NCBI GenBank assembly: GCA_934402375.1
Contig: CAKRUB010000038.1
Span: forward strand, 1-25,570
Reading direction: 5' to 3'
DNA from: an uncultured Acetatifactor sp.
GTDB taxonomy: Bacteria > Bacillota > Clostridia > Lachnospirales > Lachnospiraceae
DNA length: 25,570 nucleotides
Positions 13,910 to 22,427 of the stretch are shown here, in pieces (positions within the stretch are counted from its first letter, which is position 1; every line of letters starts with the position of its first letter). The notes beneath the pieces are model-generated. The model was not told where the DNA came from. It was given only the letters and a program-made list of their open reading frames with translations, and did no database searches. The translations under genes and the position numbers were made by a program.

Positions 13910-15487
13910 TTACACACATGTATTACGGTAATGCGTCGGCAAATCTTCCTCTCCAGCAAGATCAAATCTCGGTTTCCCGTTACTATCTATATGGACTCTC
14001 CTGATTGCACTCGAAATGACTTTTTCCTCATAGAAACGACACCCATGGAATGCAATCCACCAATCTCCATTTCTATCCTGGAAAAAAGAATTATGTCCCG
14101 GACCATATTCGCCGGAAACACTTGCAAAATGAGCAACAGGTGTCTTGGCCTTTTGCCACACCTCAGGATTACATAAATCCTCGCCATCTGCTGCTGTGAG
14201 CAGACAGATACAATACAGATACCCTCTGGCATCTCCTCCAGAATAGGTAAGATAAATCGTCCCACCATGGTAGAATGCATAGGGTCCCTCGTTGTTGATG
14301 GTTCCTCTGACATTTTCAAATCCATACAGAGGTCTGGATATACAGACGGGGTCATTGATGATTCTGTCCGGATGTTCTCTGGAAAATTCCGCTACCATAA
14401 GCATGGAGCCGGAATCCTCAGGTGTTCCAATGTTTTCCCGGTACGACCACACATAATAATCCCTGTTTCCAGACCTAACATATGTCATATCCAGAGTAAT
14501 GCCCTTGTCTGTCAGCCAGCTACCATCAGCTCTCTTAATCCTGACAGGGTCTTCCCAGTCTGAAGCCTTTAGGATATCTCCGCCTTCCTTCAGCTTCATA
14601 ATGTGGCATTGAGGCCCCCACTGTTCGCCGCTGACTGCAAAAAGAATGTACAAATCATTTCCTATTATGTGAAATTCCGGAGCCCAGAATGTCTGAATCA
14701 GATGCCGTCCTTCATCCCTGTCAAGAATCAGATGCATCTGCACATTCTCAGCAAACAACTCATCCAGCGTATGCGCTTTACGCACATACAATCCGATATC
14801 ATTCAAATTATCATTCGTTGCAATAAAGTAATACTCATCCTTCCACAGCAAAACGACCGGATCCCCGAAGCCTCTTGCAAGAGGAAACTCCAATCTGGGA
14901 TATGTCGTCAGTTTCTTTTTATGACAGGATCCATCCGAATAGGTCACCATCACATTTCCCTTTTCATCCGGAGAAGTAATCGCTGCAAAACGGATGGGAT
15001 TCCACACCTGTTTCATGGATGCCGCCAGCGTATCTGAGACCGTAATCCGGTCTGCTGCCCTCAGCATCTCAATATTGATGCCAGTCTTCTCCTGTAAAGC
15101 TTCCTGTGAAAGCAATCCCCATTCCTGAAATGAGATGAAATCATTGGTACTGAAACACCAGTATTTCCCTGTTGCTTCCAATGTTTCCACACTATTCTCC
15201 TGCTCCCTGATCATGTCTATACCTGTTATCAGATAGCTCTCTTTTCCATGAAACAAAAAGGATATAATTCTGGGTTTTCCCAGAAATCTGGGATGAATTA
15301 CATTTTGAGAATCAATCTCTGCCCTGGGAAACAATAAACCGTAATTTTGATGAAGCGGCTCTTCCTTACCGTTTTCTATCAATGAGAAATGGACACTATA
15401 TGCCAATCCTTCCGGGTATTTGTCCTCCGATGCTTCTCTCGCATAAACTCTCAGTACAGTTTTACTTCTATCATTATAACCCTTCAT
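13910..15487 (-). CDS. Glycoside hydrolase of the GH43 type
   Basis: This 525-residue protein is probably a five-bladed propeller glycosidase acting on arabinose- or xylose-containing glycans. The GH43 core occupies about residues 203-520. The general base is probably D209 in GFGDPVVLLWKDEYYFIA, with WAPEFHII near 268, the pKa-modulating D333 in TLDMTYV, the general acid E400 in NNEGPYAFYHG, and the late GPGHNSFFQDRNGDWW block. The first 200 residues are another beta-rich region without a recognised name. There is no signal peptide, so it acts inside the cell on imported oligosaccharides. I prefer the ATG at 15487, nine bases after AGGAG, over one two codons upstream. It follows a solute-binding-type lipoprotein gene. 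The exact linkage cut is unknown. Confidence 0.85.
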   Translation of the reverse strand: MKGYNDRSKTVLRVYAREASEDKYPEGLAYSVHFSLIENGKEEPLHQNYGLLFPRAEIDSQNVIHPRFLGKPRIISFLFHGKESYLITGIDMIREQENSVETLEATGKYWCFSTNDFISFQEWGLLSQEALQEKTGINIEMLRAADRITVSDTLAASMKQVWNPIRFAAITSPDEKGNVMVTYSDGSCHKKKLTTYPRLEFPLARGFGDPVVLLWKDEYYFIATNDNLNDIGLYVRKAHTLDELFAENVQMHLILDRDEGRHLIQTFWAPEFHIIGNDLYILFAVSGEQWGPQCHIMKLKEGGDILKASDWEDPVRIKRADGSWLTDKGITLDMTYVRSGNRDYYVWSYRENIGTPEDSGSMLMVAEFSREHPDRIINDPVCISRPLYGFENVRGTINNEGPYAFYHGGTIYLTYSGGDARGYLYCICLLTAADGEDLCNPEVWQKAKTPVAHFASVSGEYGPGHNSFFQDRNGDWWIAFHGCRFYEEKVISSAIRRVHIDSNGKPRFDLAGEEDLPTHYRNTCV

Positions 15488-15543
15488 AAACATCAGCTCC
15501 TAATTCGTCATATTTTTCTAATTACAGCAATAATGATATTTTT

Positions 15544-15572
15544 AATGTACCACATGACAGCTTGCATATCAA
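15544..15572 (-). promoter_or_regulatory. Possible promoter of the GH43 gene
   Basis: TTGATA (15567-15572), 17 bases, TACATT (15544-15549), in the 134-base gap between the lipoprotein and GH43 genes. It would allow independent expression. Confidence 0.45.
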
Positions 15573-15621
15573 GGCAGCCTTCTATGACACTTACTCCTCT
15601 TCTGGCTAAGCTGGCATATTT

Positions 15622-17772
15622 TTATTCGTTTATACTGGCTTGCACCTGAATTCTGGTATTTCTCTCCGCCAGATACAATTCCACACGGTTCTGTAATATC
15701 TCACAGGCGGCTTGCAGTTCCTTTCCGCCCTTCAGATACGGTTCCATCTCTTCCATAAGCATCCAGTAGATGTCACTCTGCGCTTTCGTATTTGGGACAG
15801 CACTGTCAATCTGCGCTTTCAGTCGGGCGTTTTGTTCATCGGTGTAAAAATATTCTATGCCGTCCAAGGTAATATAGGGTCGTTCCGATTCATATATATT
15901 CTCTTTCAGGGCTTCCTCGTAAACCGAGAAAAACGCTGTTGTTGTACCACTTTTCCCATAGGCTGCTTCAGTATCCCCCTTGACCAGAAGCTCATCCTGT
16001 GAATTGTAATACATAACAAAATCAAAGGCCTCCTCCATGCAGTCGGAAGTGCTCAGAATGCTCATCGGGTAATCCAGTCTCATATAAATACGGCTTACCC
16101 CATCCACTCCCGGAATGCCTTCAATTTTAATGTCCGGGTCAGTAAGCTCCGGACGGCTAAAGCTTGCAAGCCATCGCGGTCCTCTGGCGATCTCCCCATG
16201 TATCTTGTCCGCAGTGACGATTTTCTGTCCGCTGTCTCCTCCGTGACGGGTATAGACCTCCTTATATGTCTGCATCAGTTCTGCAAACTCTTCTGAAGTA
16301 AAAGAAGCTTCTGCCCTATCTTCATCATAAAACACATCCACATTCGCATACAGAACTTTTTCAATCTCTCCGAGACCACCGATCTCATTTCCTGTCAAAA
16401 AATCATCATACCATTTCAGATAGGTGACACAATCGCACTTCCCGTCTGAATCAAATTCTGTCCCATTGGAGGTACGCAGCAACAGCCTGAACCTTCCTGC
16501 CATCGCATACATTTTATCGCCGTTTTCAATACCCAGAAGCTCCCTCGCCTTTGGAATGATCCCATCGAGAGAATACTGCTCCTGTTTCTGGAATAATGGA
16601 CAAAAATCCACAAGCGCATCCTTTTGCACATATGCGGCAATCTCTGTCTGGTCATGAAACATAATGACATCCGGTCGGTTTCCCTTTCCAAGATAATCTT
16701 CCAGACTACCTTCAAACCGTTCCACCTCAACAAAGCTCTTATCGTTCGCCTGATTATATTTTTTTACATGGAATTCCATCTGGTAAACATATTCCTGCGG
16801 TATCGCCACACGCACAATTTTCCTGCTGTCAGATGCATAAAGCTGCTGTTCTGTCGACGGTCGCAATGTCATAAAGTAAGCTTCCCGCTCCTGATCCGTC
16901 AAGACAAGTTTTATTTCCTCCCTGCTTCCGAAAACAGCCTGAATCTGCGATGCCAGTATGCCCTGCTGATCCATGTCGATAAGAACCTCTTCAGCATCCT
17001 CTCCCTCGCGGAAGAAAACAGCTCTGTCCTCAAATATCGACAGAAAGCCGTCCTCAAAAGCAAAAACCTTTACCAGACCGCTTTGCAGCTTCCTCACCAC
17101 ATCCGCACGCCGCTTCCGCATATCCAGCTTCATCAGGCATAGCTCATTGCTTCCTGTTTCCTCATTTTCAACCGTGACAAAAAGCGCATCTTCCCTCGCC
17201 CCGCAAAAATCCCTGACGGTACCGTCTAACTGCAGGGTCTCCGTAAGCTGCCCATCCGCCCCGAGAATAAATACATCACCTGCCATTGCAATGACAAAGC
17301 CTTCATCCCGCCATGCATATAATCTTACAATTTTCTCAAGGTCGTTAAAGCTCTCGTCAATGACGTTTTCCCTGACGAGCTTTCCCTCTTCATCATATTC
17401 CAGAACACGCGCTTCCTCGCCGGTGCAGAGAACGGCAAGCCGGCATTTTCCGTCCATTGTAACACTGGTGAAATCTCGCACGATTCCATCCTCAACCACG
17501 CAAAAGGGCACTGCCGCATTTCCGTCATAGGTCTGACTATAAAAATAATAACCGTCTTCACTCCTCGTGAAATAGAAAAACCCATTCTCCGTATAATCGG
17601 CAAGATATGTATTTGCATCCTCCGAAAGCCGAAGATGAGCTGCATCTCTCCCATAAATCTGTGTAGATGCTGCTGTCTGCTTGTCATCCGGCTGTTCTTC
17701 CCTGTCGGACGAGCAGCCTGTCAGCATCACAAAAAGGATTAACAACGTTAAGATGTAAAATAGTTTTTTCAT
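15622..17772 (-). CDS. Lipoprotein: propeller-like region fused to an extracellular solute-binding domain
   Basis: This 716-residue surface lipoprotein begins MKKLFYILTLLILFVMLTGC, a signal peptide with lipobox LTGC and acylated Cys20. Residues about 45-305 consist of short beta-rich repeats (for example GFFYFTRSEDGYYFYSQ, RVLEYDEEGKLV, GDVFILGADGQL) that look like propeller blades. From about 318 (RKIVRVAIPQEYVYQMEFHV) to the end it resembles family 1 solute-binding proteins (KGNRPDVIMFHDQ, then a helical C-terminal lobe). No permease or ATPase genes adjoin, so it is an orphan receptor or sensor. A TTG eight codons upstream is open, but the ATG at 17772 gives a proper signal peptide. The GH43 gene follows on the same strand, hinting at a glycan ligand; the ligand is inferred. 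Confidence 0.8.
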   Translation of the reverse strand: MKKLFYILTLLILFVMLTGCSSDREEQPDDKQTAASTQIYGRDAAHLRLSEDANTYLADYTENGFFYFTRSEDGYYFYSQTYDGNAAVPFCVVEDGIVRDFTSVTMDGKCRLAVLCTGEEARVLEYDEEGKLVRENVIDESFNDLEKIVRLYAWRDEGFVIAMAGDVFILGADGQLTETLQLDGTVRDFCGAREDALFVTVENEETGSNELCLMKLDMRKRRADVVRKLQSGLVKVFAFEDGFLSIFEDRAVFFREGEDAEEVLIDMDQQGILASQIQAVFGSREEIKLVLTDQEREAYFMTLRPSTEQQLYASDSRKIVRVAIPQEYVYQMEFHVKKYNQANDKSFVEVERFEGSLEDYLGKGNRPDVIMFHDQTEIAAYVQKDALVDFCPLFQKQEQYSLDGIIPKARELLGIENGDKMYAMAGRFRLLLRTSNGTEFDSDGKCDCVTYLKWYDDFLTGNEIGGLGEIEKVLYANVDVFYDEDRAEASFTSEEFAELMQTYKEVYTRHGGDSGQKIVTADKIHGEIARGPRWLASFSRPELTDPDIKIEGIPGVDGVSRIYMRLDYPMSILSTSDCMEEAFDFVMYYNSQDELLVKGDTEAAYGKSGTTTAFFSVYEEALKENIYESERPYITLDGIEYFYTDEQNARLKAQIDSAVPNTKAQSDIYWMLMEEMEPYLKGGKELQAACEILQNRVELYLAERNTRIQVQASINE

Positions 17773-17836
17773 AGGAACGAAAACCCTTCTGCTCAATATA
17801 TTTCAACATTTCAAACAAATTCGCCATTTCGATTTA

Positions 17837-17866
17837 ATTATAACCATTAGTTATACATCTCTTCAA
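17837..17866 (-). promoter_or_regulatory. Promoter of the lipoprotein gene
   Basis: TTGAAG (17861-17866), 18 bases, TATAAT (17837-17842), about 65 bases before the start codon. The remaining gap to the next gene (about 17867-17989) shows no other structure I can support. Confidence 0.6.
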
Positions 17867-17989
17867 CATATTTCTTCAAAGTATCACGTTTTAACGAGTG
17901 ATAATAAGTTTTTCATCCAGCAAGGTATTCAAAGAAATCAAAAGGTTCTCTCCCACAGATTATGTGAGCAATAGAAAACTATGAAAAAT

Positions 17990-18019
17990 GCAGCCTCACG
18001 CCACACTGGCTGAGGCTGC
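17990..18019 (-). terminator. Terminator overlapping the end of the DnaJ-like gene
   Basis: GCAGCCTCA and TGAGGCTGC arms followed by five U on the minus strand. The stop codon of the gene (17996-17998) lies in the 3' arm, so the last five or so codons are part of the hairpin. Confidence 0.8.
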
Positions 18020-18970
18020 AAACTCTTGAAGTTTCCGCTTTGCATCCGGGCTTAGATGACGCGGAACATTGATCTGGATGGTAACATACTGGTTGCCCTT
18101 TACGGAAGGATTCTTCATAGACACGATTCCCTTGCCGGTAAGTCTGACCTTTGTGCCGGACTGTGTTCCTTCCTTTATCTTACAGCTCACCTTGCCGTAG
18201 AGAGTCGGAACGACCACCTCGCCGCCGAGCGCCGCCGTCTCGAAGGGAACCATCACGGTTGTATAGACGTCCATGCCCTTTCTCTCCACGCCTGGCTTGC
18301 TCTTCACATTTACCTCGAGAAGAAGGCTTCCCGCCTCCCCACCGTTTCTTCCAGGCATTCCCTGACCCTTCAGCCTGATCTTCTGTCCGGAATCGATACC
18401 TGCGGGAATGTGAACCTGCAGCGATTGCAGCTTTCCGTCGGCTCCGCGCAGCTGGATGACCTTATCCGCCCCGAGCGCTGCCTCGTCAAAGCTCACATCC
18501 ACCTTCGCAGTGACATCTTCGCCCTTTCTCACGCGGCTTCCGCGCCCTGCACCGCCCTGGAAAAAGCCGTCCCCGAAGTCTGCGCCCTGAAAACCTCCCT
18601 GAAAGCCATGCCCGCCAAAGAGTCCTTCCAGAATATCGTCCATGTCGCCGCCCGAATAATGGAACTCCTGATAGCCGCCTCCCGGATTTCCATGAAAATG
18701 GAATTCCTGTCCGCCGGCGCCCTGCTGTCCGGTAAAGCCTTCATCAAACGCTGCATGCCCATACTCATCATACAGCTTTCTCTTCTCTTTATCACTCAAC
18801 ACATTGTACGCCTCGGTGACTTCCTTGAATTTCTCCTCGGCCTGTGGATTATCCTTATTCATATCAGGGTGATACTTTTTCGCCAGCTTACGGTATGCTT
18901 TTTTGATATCTGCGTCTGACGCCGACTTACCGATCTCCAGAACATCGTAGTAATCTCTTTTTCCAGCCAT
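17996..18970 (-). CDS. DnaJ-family cochaperone without zinc finger (CbpA-like)
   Basis: This 324-residue cytoplasmic partner of DnaK stimulates its ATPase and delivers unfolded clients. The J domain spans 4-72 with the HPD triad at 34-36 (KKYHPDMN). A Gly/Phe-rich linker follows to about 145 ([20 protein letters not shown]). Two C-terminal beta domains (about 150-320) include [19 protein letters not shown] and [19 protein letters not shown]. No CxxCxGxG zinc repeats are present, so it is CbpA-type rather than DnaJ proper. The start is the ATG at 18970 with AGGAGG nine bases ahead; a GTG three codons upstream overlaps that site. It lies downstream of hsp20 on the same strand, but a terminator-like hairpin and a 151-base palindromic element lie between. 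No CIRCE is seen directly ahead of it. Confidence 0.9.
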   Translation of the reverse strand: MAGKRDYYDVLEIGKSASDADIKKAYRKLAKKYHPDMNKDNPQAEEKFKEVTEAYNVLSDKEKRKLYDEYGHAAFDEGFTGQQGAGGQEFHFHGNPGGGYQEFHYSGGDMDDILEGLFGGHGFQGGFQGADFGDGFFQGGAGRGSRVRKGEDVTAKVDVSFDEAALGADKVIQLRGADGKLQSLQVHIPAGIDSGQKIRLKGQGMPGRNGGEAGSLLLEVNVKSKPGVERKGMDVYTTVMVPFETAALGGEVVVPTLYGKVSCKIKEGTQSGTKVRLTGKGIVSMKNPSVKGNQYVTIQINVPRHLSPDAKRKLQEFAASASVA

Positions 18971-19006
18971 GCCCTTCACCCTCCTTTCAAACTTCTGTTT
19001 CTACAA

Positions 19007-19157
19007 GTGACGTTGCGCAAAATGTACAGACCACCGCAGGCACGCTTTCGCTACCTTCCGCTCGCAACGGCGCGTAAGATGCCAAAATACGTCATCTAAG
19101 CGCCGGCGGCTCCAGAGTGCGCTGCTTGCGGCCATGTACATCCTGCACAACTGTTAC
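19007..19157. repeat. 151-bp imperfect palindromic element (MITE- or REP-like)
   Basis: Terminal arms GTTGCGCAAAATGTACA (19012-19028) and TGTACATCCTGCACAAC (19135-19151) match as inverted repeats with three mismatches, and the pairing extends outward to GTGAC and GTTAC. Inner arms CGGCGCGTAAGATG and CATCTAAGCGCCG lie around a short central loop, and further partial pairing joins the two levels, so the whole unit folds into one long hairpin. It sits in the gap between the hsp20 and DnaJ-like genes. No reading frame and no clear target duplication are present. Confidence 0.75.
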
Positions 19158-19199
19158 CTGAAATTTTTAAACTCCACAAATGTTAATTCTACAAATATA

Positions 19200-19221
19200 C
19201 CCCGGGAAGGAACTCCCGGGG
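19200..19221 (-). terminator. Terminator-like hairpin after hsp20
   Basis: CCCCGGGA and TCCCGGGG arms around six bases, 16 bases past the hsp20 stop. The following U run is broken (TATATTTG), so read-through into the DnaJ-like gene is possible. Confidence 0.65.
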
Positions 19222-19237
19222 CACATTTTCACAACGC

Positions 19238-19675
19238 TTAGCCTTCAATGGCAACACGTTTCTTGGTCTCAACAGCCTTGGACTCCTTCTTGGGAACATC
19301 CAGCTGCAGGATACCATTCTCGAACTTCGCATGGATGTCATCCTCGGTGATGTGATCACCTACATAGAAGCTCCTGCTCATAGCACCCGCATAACGCTCC
19401 TTGCGGATGTACTTGCCCTTCTTATCGGACTCATCCTTGTCAAGTCCCTTCGCCGCCGAAATGTTCAGGTAGCCGTTGTCAAGCTGAACCTCGATCTCGT
19501 CCTTCTTGAAGCCGGGCAGATCAACGATGATCTCATACCCATTGTCAAGCTCCCTGACATCGGTCTTCATCACGTTCTTCGCGTGTTTACCATACAGCTC
19601 CCTGTTCACATCAGGAAATGAGAAATCCATAAAGTCATCAAAAATATCACTACCAAATACGCTAGGCATCAACAT
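19238..19675 (-). CDS. Small heat shock protein (Hsp20/alpha-crystallin)
   Basis: This 145-residue ATP-independent chaperone holds unfolding proteins soluble until DnaK refolds them. A short N-terminal arm (FGSDIFDDFMDFSFPD) precedes the alpha-crystallin domain from about 38 to 138. That domain contains YEIIVDLPGFKKDEIEVQLD, SRSFYVGDHI and the hallmark AKFENGILQLDVPKK, followed by a short tail ending VAIEG; the I-x-I assembly motif is not obvious. The ATG at 19675 has GGAGG eight bases ahead. Its promoter carries a CIRCE operator, so it should be repressed by HrcA and induced by heat. A DnaJ-like gene follows. Confidence 0.95.
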   Translation of the reverse strand: MLMPSVFGSDIFDDFMDFSFPDVNRELYGKHAKNVMKTDVRELDNGYEIIVDLPGFKKDEIEVQLDNGYLNISAAKGLDKDESDKKGKYIRKERYAGAMSRSFYVGDHITEDDIHAKFENGILQLDVPKKESKAVETKKRVAIEG

Positions 19676-19789
19676 AAGTCATTCCTCCATTCTTTTTTCT
19701 TGACAGTCATGCCAATCATTTGTGTTATTGTTTTTCTCTTGAACTCCGGTTGAGCTTCATTTCTTTATCTCTTCCCTTGTTCTAGTTGT

Positions 19790-19818
19790 ACTATAACACT
19801 CATTATTAGCACTGTCAA
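19790..19818 (-). promoter_or_regulatory. Promoter of hsp20
   Basis: Near-consensus TTGACA (19813-19818), 17 bases, TATAGT (19790-19795), giving a leader of about 108 bases. Confidence 0.8.
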
Positions 19819-19832
19819 GAGGTGAGTGCTAA
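19806..19832. promoter_or_regulatory. CIRCE operator (HrcA site)
   Basis: TTAGCACTG-N9-GAGTGCTAA, one mismatch from the consensus TTAGCACTC-N9-GAGTGCTAA. It overlaps the -35 box of the hsp20 promoter, so bound HrcA should block RNA polymerase. Confidence 0.92.
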
Positions 19833-19867
19833 AAAATTGTGAACATTTTGTGTCCTCTTTTGCGCAC

Positions 19868-19897
19868 AAAAAAGGCAACCCTTTTATAGGTTGCCTT
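19868..19897 (-). terminator. Terminator of the metal ATPase operon
   Basis: AAGGCAACC and GGTTGCCTT arms with six U following on the minus strand, about 18 bases past the ATPase stop. Confidence 0.88.
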
Positions 19898-19914
19898 CCT
19901 CATTTCTCATCGTC

Positions 19915-21987
19915 TCACGTCAGATTCCGCATACTCTCCAGACCGATGAACAAGGTCGAGGTATTATGCAGCAAGGCCGAGGTTGTCGGTTGAAGAACTC
20001 CGCCGACCCCGAGCAGGATCAGCCCCGTGTTGATTCCGACGATTGCACGGTAGTTGCGGTGGATACGCTTCATCAGACCGTCGCTCAGCTTCTTTAACAT
20101 GACAAGCCGCTCCAGATTATCCCCACCGATCGTGATGTCCGCAATCTCGCGGGCAATCTCCGCGCCATCGCTGATGGCGATTCCTACGTCTGCCGCCGAC
20201 AGTGCCGGTGCATCATTGATGCCGTCACCGATCATAATGACCTTTCTGCCGGCCCGCTTCTGTGCCTCGACATAGCCTGCCTTATCCTCCGGCAGTACCT
20301 CGGAATAATACTCATCCACACCGACTCTCGCCGCGATTGCCGAAGCCGTCCGCTCGCTGTCCCCTGTCATCATGACGAGCTTGGAGAAGCCCGCCTGCCG
20401 CAGCTGACTGATAACATCGGCTGCCTCCTCTCGCAGAGGATCTTCAATACAGATGACACCTGCCAGCCTTCCTTCGATTGCCAGATACAGATAGGAGTAT
20501 TCCTGCGGCAGCTCCGCAAACCTTTCTTCCATGCCGTCCGGCACAACGCAGCCCTCATCCTCAAATACGAAGTGATAGCTTCCGATGATTGCCTTCTTTC
20601 CGCTGATCGTCGTCGAGATGCCGTGCGCCACAATGTATTCAACCTTGCTGTGCATCTCCTCATGCACCAGCTTTCTCTCCACTGCCGCATCCACAACTGC
20701 CTTCGCCATGGAATGAGGGAAATGTTCCTCAAGACATGCCGCGATCCGCAGAATGTCATCTGACGTCTTCTCACAGAACGAAATCACTTCTCTCACTGTC
20801 GGGCACGCCTTTGTCAGCGTTCCTGTCTTGTCAAACACGATTGTGTCCGCCTCGGAAACCGCCTCAAAGAACTTTCCGCCCTTGACGGTAAGCTGATGCT
20901 GGTTCGCCTCCCGGATTGCCGAGAGAACCGACACCGGCATTGCAAGCTTCAGTGCACAGGAATAGTCCACCATCAGCACAGAGACCGCTTTCGTCACATT
21001 TCCCGTGAGCAGCCATGTCAACGCCGTTCCTCCGAGCGTCCACGGCACAAGCCGGTCAGCAAGATGCTCCGCCCTGCTCTCCGCCGAGGACTTCAGCTTT
21101 TCGGATTCCTCGATCATGGAAACAATCTTTTCAAAGCGGCTGCCGCCGCCCACTGCCCTGACCTTAACCGTCAGTTCACCTTCATTCACAACGGTTCCGG
21201 CATATACAGAATTTCCGATTCCTCTGCGCACGGGCACAGACTCTCCGGTCAGCGATGCCTGATTTACCATCGCCTCGCCGTCAGAGACAACACCGTCAAA
21301 GGGAATGACCGTTCCCATATGTACGATAATTTCATCCTCCGGCTGTATTTTCGCGCTGTCCGTCAGCACCTCTCCCTGTTCGGTCTTTACCCAGACCTTA
21401 TTGACATTCAAGGAGAGTGAGCGCGCAAGGTCGTCCACTGATTTCTTATGGGTCCATTCCTCCAGCAGCTCCCCGATACCTAACAGGAACATGACGGAAC
21501 CCGCTGTCGAGAAATCTCCGCGCAGGATCGACACACCGATTGCCGTAGCATCCAGCACCGGCACTTCGATTTTCCGCATTCTCAGGCAATGCAGTCCAGC
21601 CTTGAGATATTTGAGAGACTGTACGATGTTATAGCACGCTCTCACCGGTGCGGGCAGCAAAAACCGTCTCGCATAGTGGAAGATAATCTTATCCGCAAGC
21701 TTGTCCTGATATTCCGCATTCATCTTCCTGCCGGAATTTCCGAGAACCTCCTTGGGAACATTGCTGTCTGCATAACGGAACCTCTGCAGTCCCTCGATCA
21801 GCTTCTCTCTTCCCTTCTCATAGACAACCACGACATCACATGTCCGGTCATATACCTTTACCGAGCTGACCCCCTGCTGTCCTTCCAGATAATATTGCAG
21901 GATGTCCGCCTGTTCGTAGGTCATGCGTTTTTGCAGAATATGAAACCTGATACGCCCTTTTGTCTCATGCCTGATACAAAATCTCAT
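19915..21987 (-). CDS. P1B-type heavy-metal translocating ATPase with Ser-Cys-Ala motif
   Basis: This 690-residue ATP-driven membrane pump probably exports a transition metal. It shows the actuator TGES at 247-250, phosphorylated D386 in DKTGTLT, a His-Pro-type nucleotide motif altered to HFPHSMAKA near 422-430, TGDSERTASAIA near 541-552 and GDGINDAPAL at 587-596. The membrane motif normally CPC reads DYSCALKLAMP (341-351), with Ser-Cys-Ala at 343-345. The N-terminal about 75 residues look like a heavy-metal-associated ferredoxin fold (GRIRFHILQKR and VSSVKVYDRTCDVVVVYE) but lack the CxxC pair. The last helix region has HNTSTLFIGLESMR. It starts 6 bases after a small membrane protein gene. 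The metal is not known; the changed motif argues against a standard copper or zinc/cadmium exporter. Confidence 0.9.
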   Translation of the reverse strand: MRFCIRHETKGRIRFHILQKRMTYEQADILQYYLEGQQGVSSVKVYDRTCDVVVVYEKGREKLIEGLQRFRYADSNVPKEVLGNSGRKMNAEYQDKLADKIIFHYARRFLLPAPVRACYNIVQSLKYLKAGLHCLRMRKIEVPVLDATAIGVSILRGDFSTAGSVMFLLGIGELLEEWTHKKSVDDLARSLSLNVNKVWVKTEQGEVLTDSAKIQPEDEIIVHMGTVIPFDGVVSDGEAMVNQASLTGESVPVRRGIGNSVYAGTVVNEGELTVKVRAVGGGSRFEKIVSMIEESEKLKSSAESRAEHLADRLVPWTLGGTALTWLLTGNVTKAVSVLMVDYSCALKLAMPVSVLSAIREANQHQLTVKGGKFFEAVSEADTIVFDKTGTLTKACPTVREVISFCEKTSDDILRIAACLEEHFPHSMAKAVVDAAVERKLVHEEMHSKVEYIVAHGISTTISGKKAIIGSYHFVFEDEGCVVPDGMEERFAELPQEYSYLYLAIEGRLAGVICIEDPLREEAADVISQLRQAGFSKLVMMTGDSERTASAIAARVGVDEYYSEVLPEDKAGYVEAQKRAGRKVIMIGDGINDAPALSAADVGIAISDGAEIAREIADITIGGDNLERLVMLKKLSDGLMKRIHRNYRAIVGINTGLILLGVGGVLQPTTSALLHNTSTLFIGLESMRNLT

Positions 21988-21993
21988 ATGCCC

Positions 21994-22287
21994 TTAAGCC
22001 TCTTCTGAAGCTTCCTCCACTGTCTCATCCTCAAACACATCATCCTGTGCGGCACGCTCTTCATTGATATTCTTCGCCTCCGCATAGATGTCACCGCAAT
22101 TCTCCTGAATCGTGACTGCGGTATCCATCACACACTTTTTCGCACGCAGAACCGCCGCCGTACACTGCGTATATACCTTCTTTGCATCCTTGCTGGACAG
22201 AAGCTTAATTCCTGCCGTACCAAACAGAACACCTCCTGCAAAGGTTCCTACCTTCTTCCAGTTTACCTTAGCCAAAGCCTTCCACAT
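21994..22287 (-). CDS. Small single-helix protein paired with the metal ATPase (DUF6110-like)
   Basis: This 97-residue protein starts MWKALAKVNWKKVGTFAGG, with one hydrophobic segment at about 14-31 (GTFAGGVLFGTAGIKLLS). A helical stretch with Lys and three scattered Cys (C42, C52, C64) follows, then an acidic tail, DDVFEDETVEEASEEA. It resembles small proteins I recall next to P-type ATPases (DUF6110), but the family name is tentative. It sits 6 bases upstream of the ATPase in one operon with AAGGAGG ahead, so it is probably an accessory subunit, a regulator or a metal donor at the membrane. The acidic end and cysteines could bind metal; that is inference. Confidence 0.75.
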   Translation of the reverse strand: MWKALAKVNWKKVGTFAGGVLFGTAGIKLLSSKDAKKVYTQCTAAVLRAKKCVMDTAVTIQENCGDIYAEAKNINEERAAQDDVFEDETVEEASEEA

Positions 22288-22340
22288 AATAAAAACCTCC
22301 TTCTTTCGTAAGCCCTGTTTGAGCTTCTTTTACATGGGTA

Positions 22341-22346
22341 ATTATA
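22341..22346 (-). promoter_or_regulatory. -10 box of the metal ATPase operon
   Basis: TATAAT about 53 bases before the first ATG; the -35 region is only T-rich, without a good match. Confidence 0.45.
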
Positions 22347-22369
22347 CTATTTGGGCAGCATATAAAAAA

Positions 22370-22416
22370 GGCAGAGCATGGCTATTGAGAAATTTTATCA
22401 ACAGCCTTACTCTGCC
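22370..22416 (-). terminator. Terminator of the ABC exporter operon
   Basis: GGCAGAG and CTCTGCC arms with an inner GGCT/AGCC pair and a six-U run on the minus strand, 12 bases past the permease stop. Confidence 0.82.
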
Positions 22417-22427
22417 CTTTGTTTTAC

